64,000 nt of DNA from assembly GCA_037953625.1 (NCBI GenBank), contig CM075654.1, positions 25,785,501 to 25,849,500 of the forward strand, written 5' to 3'. Under the pieces are notes generated by a model that did not search any database, had not been told where the DNA came from, and saw nothing but the letters and a program-made list of their open reading frames with translations. Source of the stretch: Crotalaria pallida (taxonomy: Eukaryota; Streptophyta; Magnoliopsida; Fabales; Fabaceae). Each line of letters opens with the position of its first letter. The first letter of the stretch is position 1. Made by a program: the position numbers and the translations under genes. Positions 33,831 to 43,227 of the stretch are shown here, piece by piece.

Positions 33831-34152
33831 ATTGTAGTAAAGGATTATTTTGAAAGAAATAAAAGAAGTTCTTTTGGTTACGTATCAAGTTCAAAAAGTA
33901 ATTAAATGTTTCCGCAAGTTAACCATCGAATAAATATGGCGTTAAGAAAATACGTTTTTGGAAGTGTGTTGGTAACATCTCTTTTTGGAAAAAAGAATTT
34001 TATGTTGCAAATATTTTGAAAACCAAGTAACTCAAATAGTATTATGAAAACCTTTTTGTAAAAGAAATAAAATGAACGGATTTTGGTAAATGTTATAAAA
34101 AAATGGCGCAAATTTTTAGTGAAAATTTTAAGTTCCAAATTGGGGTGTTACA
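33831..34152 (+). repeat. Long-LTR remnant, piece 3 of 3 (LTR end)
   Basis: AT-rich, non-coding, ends GGGGTGTTACA at 34152, a typical chromovirus LTR terminus. The next base starts LINE sequence. No primer-binding site follows, so this is the outer end of an LTR rather than a junction with an element body. Its target duplicate would begin GATGC. Confidence 0.6.
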
Positions 34153-34338
34153 GATGCCCAATACACATGTAAACTCAGCAGAACAGAATTAATCAAGCAG
34201 CATCTCCCTTGATATGACAAGTTCCTAGTCTTCCAACTCTGAATTCTTTTGAGAACCTTCTCTTCAAGGATTTAACATGATGAGGCATTCCATTTTTTAG
34301 CATTAATGGGCAAGCCAAGGTATTTAAAAGGGAAGACA
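34153..34338 (-). pseudogene. LINE RT fragment, downstream part
   Basis: On the minus strand the start of this piece reads FKYLGLPINAKK, then VLKRIQSWKTRNLSYQGR, the conserved segment that follows the RT palm in plant L1-type LINEs. It has one in-frame stop. It continues the LINE piece at 58727-59141, which ends QLTGFQRGV; the 24-kb element at 34339-58726 lies between. The left flank AGACA (34334-34338) and right flank AAACA (58727-58731) are the target duplicate with one substitution, and removing the insert restores the LINE frame. The fragment ends at 34153, where an LTR remnant has inserted. Confidence 0.75.
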
Positions 34339-34736
34339 TGTAACATCCCGAATTTTAATTCTAATAATAATTAGAATAATAGTAAGATTTGGAAGTAAGG
34401 ATTATCCTAAAAGGGATTTAAAATGATGGATTAGGAATTCTTTGAGTGCCATAAAGGAGTCAAGGAGCATTGGCATCGAAAAGCGAATTTAAAGAAGACC
34501 AAACGAGTGTTAAAATCGGTGTTTTCGGTGTTTTAAATATGCTATATTAGGAAATTAAAAATAAAATATTTACATCTCTAAACATGAATTCCACCGTTGG
34601 ATATGAAGATAATGATTTTAGGAAGCTTTCTTTCACATTTGAGCAAGATCCGACGGTTAACGAAGAAGTTATGTCGATTTGAAGCAGGAAGAAAATAAAA
34701 GGAAACTAAAAAATGAATTAATGGGGAACTGGGTAC

Positions 34737-34798
34737 AATACTCGAGTATTCTGAGGAATACTCGAGTATTTCGTGCTGACAGCGAAAAAAATATATAC
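34737..34798 (+). promoter_or_regulatory. Palindrome pair and TATA box of the 34339 LTR
   Basis: Two perfect 14-bp palindromes AATACTCGAGTATT at 34737-34750 and 34757-34770, spaced 20 bp, are followed by AATATATACGG (34789-34798). In the 3' LTR the pair is at 49973-49986 and 49993-50006, again 20 bp apart, with the second decayed to AATACTCGAATATT; TATA is near 50028. Confidence 0.7.
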
Positions 34799-35286
34799 GG
34801 GGATCAACCCCATTTCACCCTAAACCCCCATTTCCAACCCCTCCTTCTCTCTCTCCTCCTCCGGCCACCACGAACCGCCACCGCCGGAGTCGCCCTAAGC
34901 CGCCACCTTCTTGGCCCTTCCTCCCTCCCCATAGATCCGCTCTCTTTCTCTCTCTTCCCTCTTGGTTTCTCTCTATCTATCCCTCACAATCGGTTCCCTC
35001 ATCTCTTCCTCCTCCCTCTACGGCCGCCGCCGCCCTTGAGCCACCACCACCAGCATAGACCTCTCTCTCCCTTTCTCCCTTCCCCTTTGGCCTTGCTCTC
35101 TCTCTCTCTCCTCGGATCTCACCGGCGTCGTTACCGACCGTGATCGCACCGGGCTTGTGTTGGGGACCCCGGGGCTTGAAGCTTTTGCCTGGATCCAGCC
35201 GCGATCGTTCTCGCTAACGGGAGCAACACCGACGCCGTCATCGTCGCCGAGCCACAACCCAGGTTCTTTTTAAAAGAAAGCCCGAG

Positions 35287-36503
35287 GTAAGAAGGGTCGT
35301 GTTACCTCTACTTGAGAAGTAAATTCTAGGATGCTATAGTGATGGCTAAGAATAGAGTAATATGTTATTGAACCTTAGGGTAGTCCCCGCGGATATAAAT
35401 GAAGTATTTAGAATTATTAATGGAAACCACACCTTAGGGAATAGAATATGTACGTGTAGGACAAGGTCCGGAACGAATGAGCGTATTTAGGATATTAATT
35501 GGTTAATATTGAACGAAAATGTAGCTAAGTGGAGTTAGATGTAAACTAGAGTAATTAATAAAAATAATAAGGAAAGAGGAAAAGGAAGAGAAGAAGAAAA
35601 AGAAAAGAAAGAGAACAAAGAAATCACTAAGAACTAGTAACGAGAGTTAAAAATATAAAGTATATGACCAGGCTCAGTAGAGTTAATTAAAAGTAAGAAT
35701 AAATTAGTAAAGAGAAACATTTAAATATAAGAAGATAAAAGAAGGGTTAAGAAATTAAAAGAATTAAAGATAACTAAGGAACTAAAAGTAAAGAGAAAAG
35801 ACTAAGACGAATTAATGATGAGAAAGAAAATAAAAGATAATCGGCGCAAGATGGTCGTGGTGACCCTGTGGCCTAATAAAAATAAATGTTGATCAGCGCA
35901 GGATGGTCGTGGTGACCCTGTGGCCTAATAAATATAAATGATAATCGGCGCAGGATGGTCGTGGTGACCCTGTGGTCTAATAAAAATAAATGTTAATCGG
36001 CGCAGGATGGTCGTGGTGACCCTGTGGCCTAATAAAAATAAATGATAATCGGCTCAGGATGGTCATGGTGACCCTGTGGCCTAATAAATATAAATTATAA
36101 TCGTCGCAGGATGGTCGTGGTGACCTTGTGGCCTAATAAATATAAATTATAATCGTCGCAGGATGGTCGTGGTGACCCTGTGGCCTAATAAATATAAATT
36201 ATAATCGTCGCAGGATGGTCGTGGTGACCCTGTGGCCAATTGATAAATGTAAAAGAAAAAGAAAAGACAAAGTAAAAGAAAAGAATAGGAAAGGAAAGCG
36301 ACTAAGGAATGAGATAAAATGAATTTGAAGGCTAAGAGTGGAAGTGTGAGAATAATTGGAGAACTAAAAGAAAGATAATTATATGGATATTTATGAGTAA
36401 CTGATATCAATAATAGGGTAGGCTTAGTTTATTGCTATGTCTCTTGTAGAATTTATCTTTTTAAGTTCTCTGTAATGCTACCCTTCTTGCTATATTTTTG
36501 CAG
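35287..36503 (+). other. Intron-like segment inside the 34339 LTR
   Basis: Donor GAG/GTAAGAAG and acceptor TATATTTTTGCAG/GTACTG bound 1217 bp that include the 52-bp repeats. The 3' LTR keeps both sites (50522 and 58358). After the acceptor is a 17-codon frame (MAEQDFHST...) over a hairpin CATTCCAC-TAC-GTGGAATG (36548-36566). Confidence 0.4.
35839..36237 (+). repeat. 52-bp tandem repeat, about eight units
   Basis: Each unit contains GGATGGTCGTGGTGACCCTG, in which GGTC and GACC form a short stem. The first four unit starts measured (35850, 35902, 35954, 36006) are exactly 52 bp apart. AT-rich spacers alternate between AAAAATAAATG and AATATAAAT forms. The 3' LTR has a matching set of eight (51556-51945). 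Confidence 0.9.
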
Positions 36504-36874
36504 GTACTGAAGTGGAGCTTACATAGGACATGGCCGAGCAGGATTTTCATTCCACTACGTGGAATGTATATTATTTAATATGAGTGGACAACTAATTTTG
36601 TAATTTTAGAATATGTAATAGTCGTGCCCTGAAGCTTATACTAATCGGGCGTTAGGATCTGTTATGACTATTAAACTGTTGTGGTTTATGTTTTTAAATA
36701 TTCCTGGACTGACGGGTTTTAAGAAGAAAATTTTTGGGGAGTCCGGAAAACAGTGGAAACTCTGCCGGATTTCCGTAAAACCTTTTAAAGAAATTAAGTT
36801 TTAAAAAAAAAATTTAAACTCTGATTTTGTTTAAAACCTATAAATTAACTAATTAATGTGATGGTGTTACATTT

Positions 36875-36886
36875 TGGTATCAGAGC
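36875..36886 (+). other. Initiator-Met primer-binding site
   Basis: TGGTATCAGAGC, three bases after the 5' LTR end; complementary to the 3' end of plant initiator tRNA-Met. Confidence 0.9.
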
Positions 36887-36991
36887 AGTTTTTCCTCGGC
36901 CTTGGATTTATATTACTCCAATGATTCCTCACCCAGCGAGCAATTGGTGTACATAGTAAGAGTCTAGAGGTATTAATAGGATATTCATACT

Positions 36992-36995
<4 letters not shown>

Positions 36996-37022
<27 letters not shown>
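36996..37022. repeat. (TA)n microsatellite
   Basis: About 13 TA units between the primer-binding site and gag. Confidence 0.95.
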
Positions 37023-37064
37023 GAGTATTAAGCCTTAATGATCTGCTCTCCCTGGTTAAACAGA

Positions 37065-38036
37065 ATGGCTGGAAGACGAGCAGGTAATGATAGAATTGCT
37101 GCTATTTTGGAGCATCTGGTTCAGATGCAACAACAACAGGGTGAACAGATGGCAGCTGCAACAGCAGCAACAACAACAGCCACAGTAGCAGCTTTGCAAC
37201 CTCCTCCGCCTGCTCCAGTGGAAATTGACTGGATGGCACGATTTAGGAAAAGTGAGCCGCCTCGTTTTGAAGGTGGAAATGATCCTGATGGGGCTCAAAG
37301 GTGGATACAAGAAGTGGAAAAGATCCTCCGTTCTCTTTAGCCACCAGTTGAGCAACGGGTGCGATTAGCAGAATATATGCTAACCAGTGAAGCTGAACAC
37401 TGGTGGGAGCAGCAGAGGAGAAGTTTGGAGGCAGCAAACCAGGTGGTCACTTGGGAACTGTTTAAGAGTTGTTTCCTAGGGAAGTATTTCCCTGAAGATG
37501 TTCGGAGGGAAAAGGAGATTGCTTTTCTCCAATTGACTCAAGGTTCTATGTCAGTTGGGGACTATGCAGCTCGGTTTGAGGATCTCATCCGCTTTTCTGA
37601 TTATCAGAATGCAAGTGACCGCGGCAAATGTGTTAAGTTTGAAGCTGGACTTAGAAGTGATATTCGCCTCTCTTGCGAGTATCACAATATTGATAATTTG
37701 TCACGATTGGTCAACATGGCGAGCACTTATGAAAAAGGGCTCAAGAGGAAGGCGGATGCAGATCGGAATGAAGCAGCTCAGAGGTCAGAAGGTTCCAGCA
37801 GAGGCAGGGAGCCGGCTCATAAATTTGATCCGTACACTGACATTGGCATTAGAACAGTAGTGCCGAATGAGGCAGCCCCGAATGTGAATGCTCCAAGAAC
37901 TAGGCCACCATGTCCGCATTGTGGAGGATTCCATAATCGTATATGCTGGATGTTTAAGCAGCGCAGGAAGGAAGGTCTCTGTTTCCGATGCGGGCAACCC
38001 GGACACCGTACGGCAGAATGTCCTATGAGCACGTAG
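37065..38036 (+). pseudogene. Chromovirus-like gag with one nonsense codon
   Basis: ATG 37065 (MAGRRAGNDRIAAILEHL) starts a 324-codon frame. A Q/T/A-rich linker is followed by the gag domain (RFEGGNDPDGAQRWIQEVEKIL, EAEHWWEQQRRSLE, FLGKYFPEDVRREKEIAFL, YAARFEDLIRFS). Near the end come CPHCGGFHNRIC and a classical CCHC knuckle CFRCGQPGHRTAEC. One in-frame TAG (37338-37340) interrupts it early; the frame is otherwise open to TAG at 38034-38036. In autonomous relatives protease follows directly; here the frame ends three residues after the knuckle and no protease is found. A single C-to-T change (CAG-to-TAG) could explain the nonsense codon. Confidence 0.87.
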
Positions 38037-38927
38037 AACGAGGAATAAACTTATCCGAGGTACTTTTAGCGATTGATAATGTACCCAATGGTTACTTAGA
38101 ATGTTTTGCATAAAGTATACATTTTGATCTAACTTAGGAGAGATCGATAATTGATAGTACATTAGTTAAAGTTCCTCCAAACACAATGATGTAATTGCCA
38201 CTGGTAGAAGGTAAGGTTAGAACTGATCACTCTGATTCTTACATCTATTAGGGGACGATAACATCAACGAACCTGACAATGATATTGCCATTAATAGATG
38301 TGAGATTGGGATTGATCACCTCGATCTTTGCACCTATTAGTGATCGATGTCATTGACACATTTCATCTAAAACCGAAATACTCGAATTAACAATTTTTAA
38401 AGTAGACCCCCCTAGACGAAGCAGAACCAGCCCGAAAAGAATTCCTTCTAAATTCTTTGCGTAGCATTAGAGAGTAGAGTAATAGAGTATAGAATCCCTG
38501 AGAGACTTGAGAGAATCTTGTAGACATTCTCTTACAACCAATTGAATTAGATAGTAGACAGCTTAAAACTCGCCTAAGAATCTAATCAAAGTTCCCGAAC
38601 GATTCCCTCGAAGGAAGCAAGTCTTAACCACTGCGTCAGGTACCTTTATCGATACCAATCAAATCAGCTGAAGGCCCATAGAAAGTACATCTTTCGATGA
38701 CTCTCTGCTGGAAATGCACACTTTGGGGATAACCTCAATTGTCTCCTTGCTTGACATGGATCCAGTACATCCTAGGTCGTCTTGCAAAGACCATGAGACT
38801 CATTCTTGAGTGCTTCATGTTTCTTCTTTTCATCTTCACTCTCATCAAGTTTCAAACATCTCAGATGTATATATGAGAGTTCTCCAAGCCGTAAGAACCC
38901 GGCATAGTTCTACGCCTACCGATAGAT
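38037..38927 (+). other. Non-coding body of the gag-only element, left of the nested array
   Basis: No long frame or pol motif. A degenerate duplication of about 95 bp occurs near 38187-38360 (two ATTGCCA...CTATTAG blocks, each with TGATCAC). Origin unknown. The sequence resumes at 49204 after the insertion. Confidence 0.5.
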
Positions 38928-39088
38928 AGCCATGTGAGAACCTACAATCGGTGGGTGAAATAACTAGGAAACACTAGGAGAACACCTAGAAGGGGGGTTG
39001 AATAGGTGTTTAAGAAACCTTGAAATATTTTCGCAAGAAACAAATCAAAACGATTAAAAGAAATTATTTTCTTGAAATTTTCTTCTAT

Positions 39089-39171
39089 TAATCGATTAAC
39101 AAGTCAACTAATCGATTAATGCCGAATGATCAATTCAAACTAATCGATTAATGAAACCAATTACTCGATTA
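39089..39171 (-). repeat. Four phased TAATCGATTA sites in LTR-A
   Basis: Site starts are 39089, 39109, 39141 and 39162 (the last is TACTCGATTA), so the spacings are 20, 32 and 21 bp. LTR-C has the same set from 47649. LTR-B has lost exactly one 32-bp step (sites at 43385, 43405, 43426). Confidence 0.88.
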
Positions 39172-40037
39172 ATCAATGTTAAAATTGAAAAATCACTTTT
39201 CAATCAAATACGAAAATCAATCAATTTACACATATGATCAGAGATAAAGCGGAATTGATTAACACCAATATTCTTAATGATTACCTAGGTTTTGAAAATG
39301 ATTTTCCCCAAATCAATTTTGCACAATTAAGATTCAATTCAATCAATTATGAAAAATCACTTTTTCTAGGTTTTCAACCAAAAACACAATTAAAGACTTG
39401 AATTGTAAAGAGTAGAGAGTTTAGAGATACGACACAGTGATTTATCCTGGTTCACTTTCATCCACTTGAAAGCTACTCCAGTCCCCTCTTCAACCAAGAG
39501 AGATTCTTCACTATGAGGAATTAGAGTTTCTCAAATTACAAGTAAATTCCTCACAAGACTCCCTTCTTGCTAGCCTACAAGAGATACCACACCCTTGCCT
39601 TGTAACCCTATTGATGATCTAATCTAACCTCTTCTCTTGCTTGCCGATACCCCACAACAAGACTTCCAATTGCTTTGAGATTCTTCAAAGACTTCCACTT
39701 GCTTGCTTCTCTACAAGACTTCCAAGTGCTTGATGATATGCCACACCAAGGCTTCCAAATAACTTTGCTTGATGAATAACTTCTTCAAGACTTCCTTTGT
39801 TGTAGAGTGTTTGCCTTCTTTGCAATGATTACAACTCAAATAAAAACAAAATAACAATCCTATGAATCTCTTTCAAAAGCTATGAAAATATCAACATGAG
39901 AGATTCAAGGTTCTTGATCAAAGAATGTAAAAATAAGAACTTTGATCTTGAGAAAGTGAGAGAGAATAGAGTGGCTTTGATTCTTTGTAAAATGAATATC
40001 AAAATGATGGAATATGATCACAAAGGTTAGAAATAGG

Positions 40038-40309
40038 TTTATATAGAATACCCAAAAGTTAGGAATGGTTAGAAGTGCTTTTGAGAAGTGAAAAACTCAT
40101 TTAAAAACAGTAACAGCTCGTGTTACTCGAGTAGCCAAGTCATTACTCGAGTAACCAGTGTAATCAGTGTTCACTACTCGAGTAATCTATGTTACTACTC
40201 GAGTATTTACGCAAGGCTAAAAAATTCTACTCGAGTAATCAGAGCCTTAATCGAGTATTTGCGCAAGACTGCAAAATTCTACTCGAGTAAACAAGTGACT
40301 AATCGAGTA
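40038..40309 (-). promoter_or_regulatory. TATA box with eight phased TACTCGAGTA-type palindromes (LTR-A)
   Basis: The minus-strand TATATAAA is at 40045-40038. Upstream on that strand are eight sites starting (plus coordinates) at 40124, 40144, 40175, 40196, 40228, 40248, 40280 and 40300; six are TACTCGAGTA and two TAATCGAGTA. Spacings are 20, 31, 21, 32, 20, 32 and 20 bp. Equivalent arrays are at 44388-44573 (TATA 44302-44309) and 48657-48842 (TATA 48571-48578). Inferred promoter control region. Confidence 0.75.
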
Positions 40310-40665
40310 GTCAGATCAAAAAACACTTAAAAACTTGTTTTCTCAAAATCTAAACCTTTTCTTTCAAACCTTTAAGCCACCTATTGATTTTAGGCAAAGT
40401 GAATACTCAAAATGTGATATAATCATGCAATCAAAAGAGATTCACTACCCTCTAAGAGACTCTACCCAAACTCATAAACTAAGAGACTTGAGAGGCTAAA
40501 GATAAAACAATAAAACATAAACTACCAAACTAAGTCTTCATGAGTTGGCTCTCTCTTTATCACTTGATGTTTGTTGTTGCTTGTTGAGCTTGAAACTTGA
40601 TCAACACATTTAAGCTTGTTCAAAACCTTTTGGCATTTATCAAAACATTCTTCATGGATCTTACA

Positions 40666-40954
40666 ATCTCCCCCTTTTCAAAAATGACAAACATGTTTTG
40701 AAAGTATGAAGTTGTTGATGCTCTAACCATTTGATCACTTGGTGAGACTCTTGCTCCCCCTCAATTTATGCTTTTGACATTTGAAATCTAATTGAGATAA
40801 AAGCTTGATTCTCCCCCTATCTCCAACAACTTTGCTCAACCTACATAAAAACAACAAAACAAACCTTTCTCCAAACATACCATTTCATTTCTCCAAAATG
40901 GTCAAAACATAATATTTCTCCCCTTTTTCAAAACAGCATATTTCTCCCCCTTTG
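40666..40954 (-). other. Polypurine tract plus four upstream copies
   Basis: On the minus strand AAAAGGGGGAGAT (40678-40666) abuts the LTR and is the primer tract. Similar tracts lie at about 40753-40764, 40809-40824, 40914-40929 and 40941-40954. Multiple tracts before the 3' LTR are a described Sirevirus feature. In the second unit the terminal tract has decayed (CTCCTCC at 44933-44939). Confidence 0.75.
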
Positions 40955-41363
40955 GCATTATCAAAAAGAAATATATACCAATTGAAATATAAGATCTAAG
41001 CCAAAAATAGAGAGATTAATGAGATATAACAACCAAAGCATGATAATCATCTAATGATTACTCAATGATATCAATTATAACAAATTGTATACCAATTATA
41101 ATACTAATTGTAAGAATTTGATACCAATAGTATTTTCTCAAAAGTATAAACAATATCACATCAAGAGAAATAATACCACTTGTGACTAAACAAATACCAA
41201 TTGTATAATATCAAATGTTACCAATTTGTAGGATCTTTTCTTCATACCAATTGAAGATATCCAACAATATCAATTGTGTCAACTTTGTAGGACTTTTACT
41301 TGAGATTTGAAGAAATGTGTATAGACCTTCATTTGCATCTTCAATCATACCTACAAAAAACAA
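40955..41363 (-). other. Gag 3' tail with repeated ATTGGTAT motifs
   Basis: Non-coding. Read on the minus strand, ATTGGTAT or close variants recur about six times (plus-strand ATACCAAT near 40976, 41089, 41121, 41210 and 41252). The same octamer spans the primer-binding site junction ACA-ATTGGTATCAGAGC. The second unit has the same tail (45219-45627). Confidence 0.6.
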
Positions 41364-43157
41364 TCATGTTTTGCCTTTTGGTATCCAAATGGTTTTGGAT
41401 CCATTTTTGTTAGTGTAGGGACTCTCACCCTTTTTCACCCAAACAAAATCTCCTTTAGGTATACCATACACTTTAATATAACATACATTTGAAGTATGTC
41501 CATGAGTACAACAATAGAAACATGTTGGTGCATTTGAAAAATCAACCTTTGAAAAATCAACAACATTTCTATGAGACATACTCTTAGCATTAGTATAACC
41601 CAAACCAAACTTATTTGAATTTTCTCTTTGAAAATTTAACAATGTGCGCAATCTAATGTCACCATTTGGGAAACTTGCAAGCTTATTTTTCAAAATAGCA
41701 TTTTCATTTTTAAGCAACTTGCAATTCTCACCATCAACCACAATATTCAATCTACTAGCACAATCACAAGAAGAACTAGCATATATAAGATCAAGGGTTT
41801 CATTTTCAAGATTAAGCTCATCAACTTGTTTTTGAAGTTCTAAAATCTCTTGTTGATGTTTCAAAATGAGCTTCTTCCTTTCAATATTTTTCGAAGCTAG
41901 TTTCTTAAATTGTTCATGCATTTCTTCATAAGCATTATATAACATTTCATACTTAGAAGAAATTTCGGATTTAGTAAGACTTACATCGCTTTCGTCGCTT
42001 TGTTCATTTGATTCATCATTTGAACTTTCTTCTTCATTTACTAGAGCTATCAAGTTGAGACAAGCGGCTTCTTCATCATCCGAAGAACTATTTAATGTGC
42101 TTTTCTTGTCATCTTCATCATCACTATTCCAAACTATGTATGCTCTTTTAGATTTTGAATTTTTCTTTTCTTTCTCCTTCTTCTTAAGATACTTAGAGCA
42201 TGAGTACTTGAGATGACCGGGCTTTCCACATTCATGGCAAACTATACCTTCTTTTGATGTCTTGGTCTTGTAGTGTGGGGAATCCTTCTCTTTACTTTTG
42301 TATTTGTTCATCCTTCCTTTTCTCCTTAGAAGTTTATTGAATTTTCTTAGTAGAAGCTTCATCTCCTCTTCATCAATGTCCGAATCGGAATCTTCATTAT
42401 CATCATTATCATCATCGGAACTCTCTTCCTTTTTATATGACCTTTTAGCTTTAAGAGCAATTCCTTTTCTTTCTTTGTTCTTGTCCGATTTTTCATGCAT
42501 TTGCAAACGTCCAAGCTCCATTTCATGTTCTTGTAGCTTTCCGAAAAGTGTTGCTAAGTCCATGGTGTCCAAGTCCTTTGATTCAACAATTGCGGTAACC
42601 TTGGGTTGCCATTCCCTACTTAGACATCTTAAAACATTGTTAACAAGTTCACAATTCACGAAAGTTTTACCCAGAGCAATGAGATGATTAAGAATATGAG
42701 TAAAACGCTTTTGCATAAAACATATAGATTCATTAGGCAACATACGAAACAATTCATATTCATGCATCAAAGAATTTAATCTAGCACGCCTAACTTCACT
42801 AGTGCCTTCATGTGTGACTTGCAAGGTGTCCCACATTTCTTTGGCATCACGACATTGGGAGACTCTAAAGAACTCATCATAAGATAGAGCGGAGGTGATG
42901 ATATTCTTAGCTTTTAAATCATATTGAATTTTCCTATTATCATCATCGGTCCACTTATCTTTGGGAGTAAGTGTAAGCACACCTTCTACATCTTTTGAGG
43001 GAATATAAGGACCATTTTCAATGGCTTCCCAAATGTTCACATATATAGCTTCTATAAAGATTCTCATCCTAATTTTCCAATAACCATAACCCTCTCCACC
43101 AAACATAGGAGGGCGATTTATTGAAGCACCTTCACCACCAAAGGGTGCGAATCCCAT
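41364..43157 (-). CDS. Copia/Sirevirus-like gag, unit 1
   Basis: An intact 597-residue frame from ATG 43157, about 57 bp after the primer-binding site. The N-terminal copia gag domain (UBN2 type) is at about residues 15-220 (GEGYGYWKIRMRIFIEAIYV, AKEMWDTLQVTHEGT, MQKRFTHILNHLIALGK). A charged Lys/Glu/Asp region precedes a CCHC knuckle CHECGKPGHLKYSC from C307. A long Ser/Asp/Glu-rich coiled-coil-like stretch follows, then a second knuckle CFYCCTHGHTSNVC from C546, whose usual Gly is Cys here (GGT-to-TGT type change; unit 2 has Gly). It ends NKNGSKTIWIPKGKT. No protease or pol follows. Its length equals that of unit 2, so no indels occurred. Confidence 0.92.
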   Translation of the reverse strand: MGFAPFGGEGASINRPPMFGGEGYGYWKIRMRIFIEAIYVNIWEAIENGPYIPSKDVEGVLTLTPKDKWTDDDNRKIQYDLKAKNIITSALSYDEFFRVSQCRDAKEMWDTLQVTHEGTSEVRRARLNSLMHEYELFRMLPNESICFMQKRFTHILNHLIALGKTFVNCELVNNVLRCLSREWQPKVTAIVESKDLDTMDLATLFGKLQEHEMELGRLQMHEKSDKNKERKGIALKAKRSYKKEESSDDDNDDNEDSDSDIDEEEMKLLLRKFNKLLRRKGRMNKYKSKEKDSPHYKTKTSKEGIVCHECGKPGHLKYSCSKYLKKKEKEKKNSKSKRAYIVWNSDDEDDKKSTLNSSSDDEEAACLNLIALVNEEESSNDESNEQSDESDVSLTKSEISSKYEMLYNAYEEMHEQFKKLASKNIERKKLILKHQQEILELQKQVDELNLENETLDLIYASSSCDCASRLNIVVDGENCKLLKNENAILKNKLASFPNGDIRLRTLLNFQRENSNKFGLGYTNAKSMSHRNVVDFSKVDFSNAPTCFYCCTHGHTSNVCYIKVYGIPKGDFVWVKKGESPYTNKNGSKTIWIPKGKT

Positions 43158-43213
43158 TGTAGTTTCCTCAAGGATCTTAACGAAAAAGCTCTATGCTCGT
43201 GTCTTTCGACCGA

Positions 43214-43225
43214 GCTCTGATACCA
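43214..43225 (-). other. Initiator-Met primer-binding site, unit 1
   Basis: The minus strand reads TGGTATCAGAGC two bases after the LTR end CTCACA. The unit 2 copy is at 47478-47489 and is identical. Confidence 0.92.
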
Positions 43226-43227
43226 AT

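Larger units (their letters stand above)
34339..36871 (+). repeat. Gag-only chromovirus-like 5' LTR (2533 bp)
   Basis: In order: palindrome pair and TATA (34737-34798), C/T-rich leader (34830-35250), donor GAG/GTAAGAAG (35287), 52-bp tandem repeats (35839-36237), acceptor TTTTTGCAG (to 36503) and end. It lacks about 483 bp present in the 3' LTR (50757-51239), deleted after GAAAATGTAG. Leucine/proline-rich reading frames over the leader are low-complexity and not taken as genes. Confidence 0.88.
38933..40665 (-). repeat. LTR-A, left (3') LTR of the tandem array
   Basis: 1733 bp, TGTGAGAACC to GGATCTTACA on the plus strand. It contains the 27-bp block that LTR-C lacks, and single-base variants GCTACTCC, AATTCCTC and AGACTCCC in its left part that LTR-B and LTR-C do not share. 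Confidence 0.93.

Noticed and set aside
34679..35143. 154-residue frame in the 5' LTR of the 34339 element, and its partner at 49948-50451
   Set aside because: Pro/Leu/Ser-rich translation of a C/T-rich leader between TATA and a splice donor; several overlapping frames are equally open and no domain is seen.
35839..36237. CRISPR-like regular repeats
   Set aside because: Plant LTR tandem repeat with head-to-tail 52-bp units and no unique spacers.
40088..40330. 80-residue Ser/Tyr-rich frame repeated in LTR-A, LTR-B and LTR-C
   Set aside because: Direct translation of the phased TACTCGAGTA array; not a gene.
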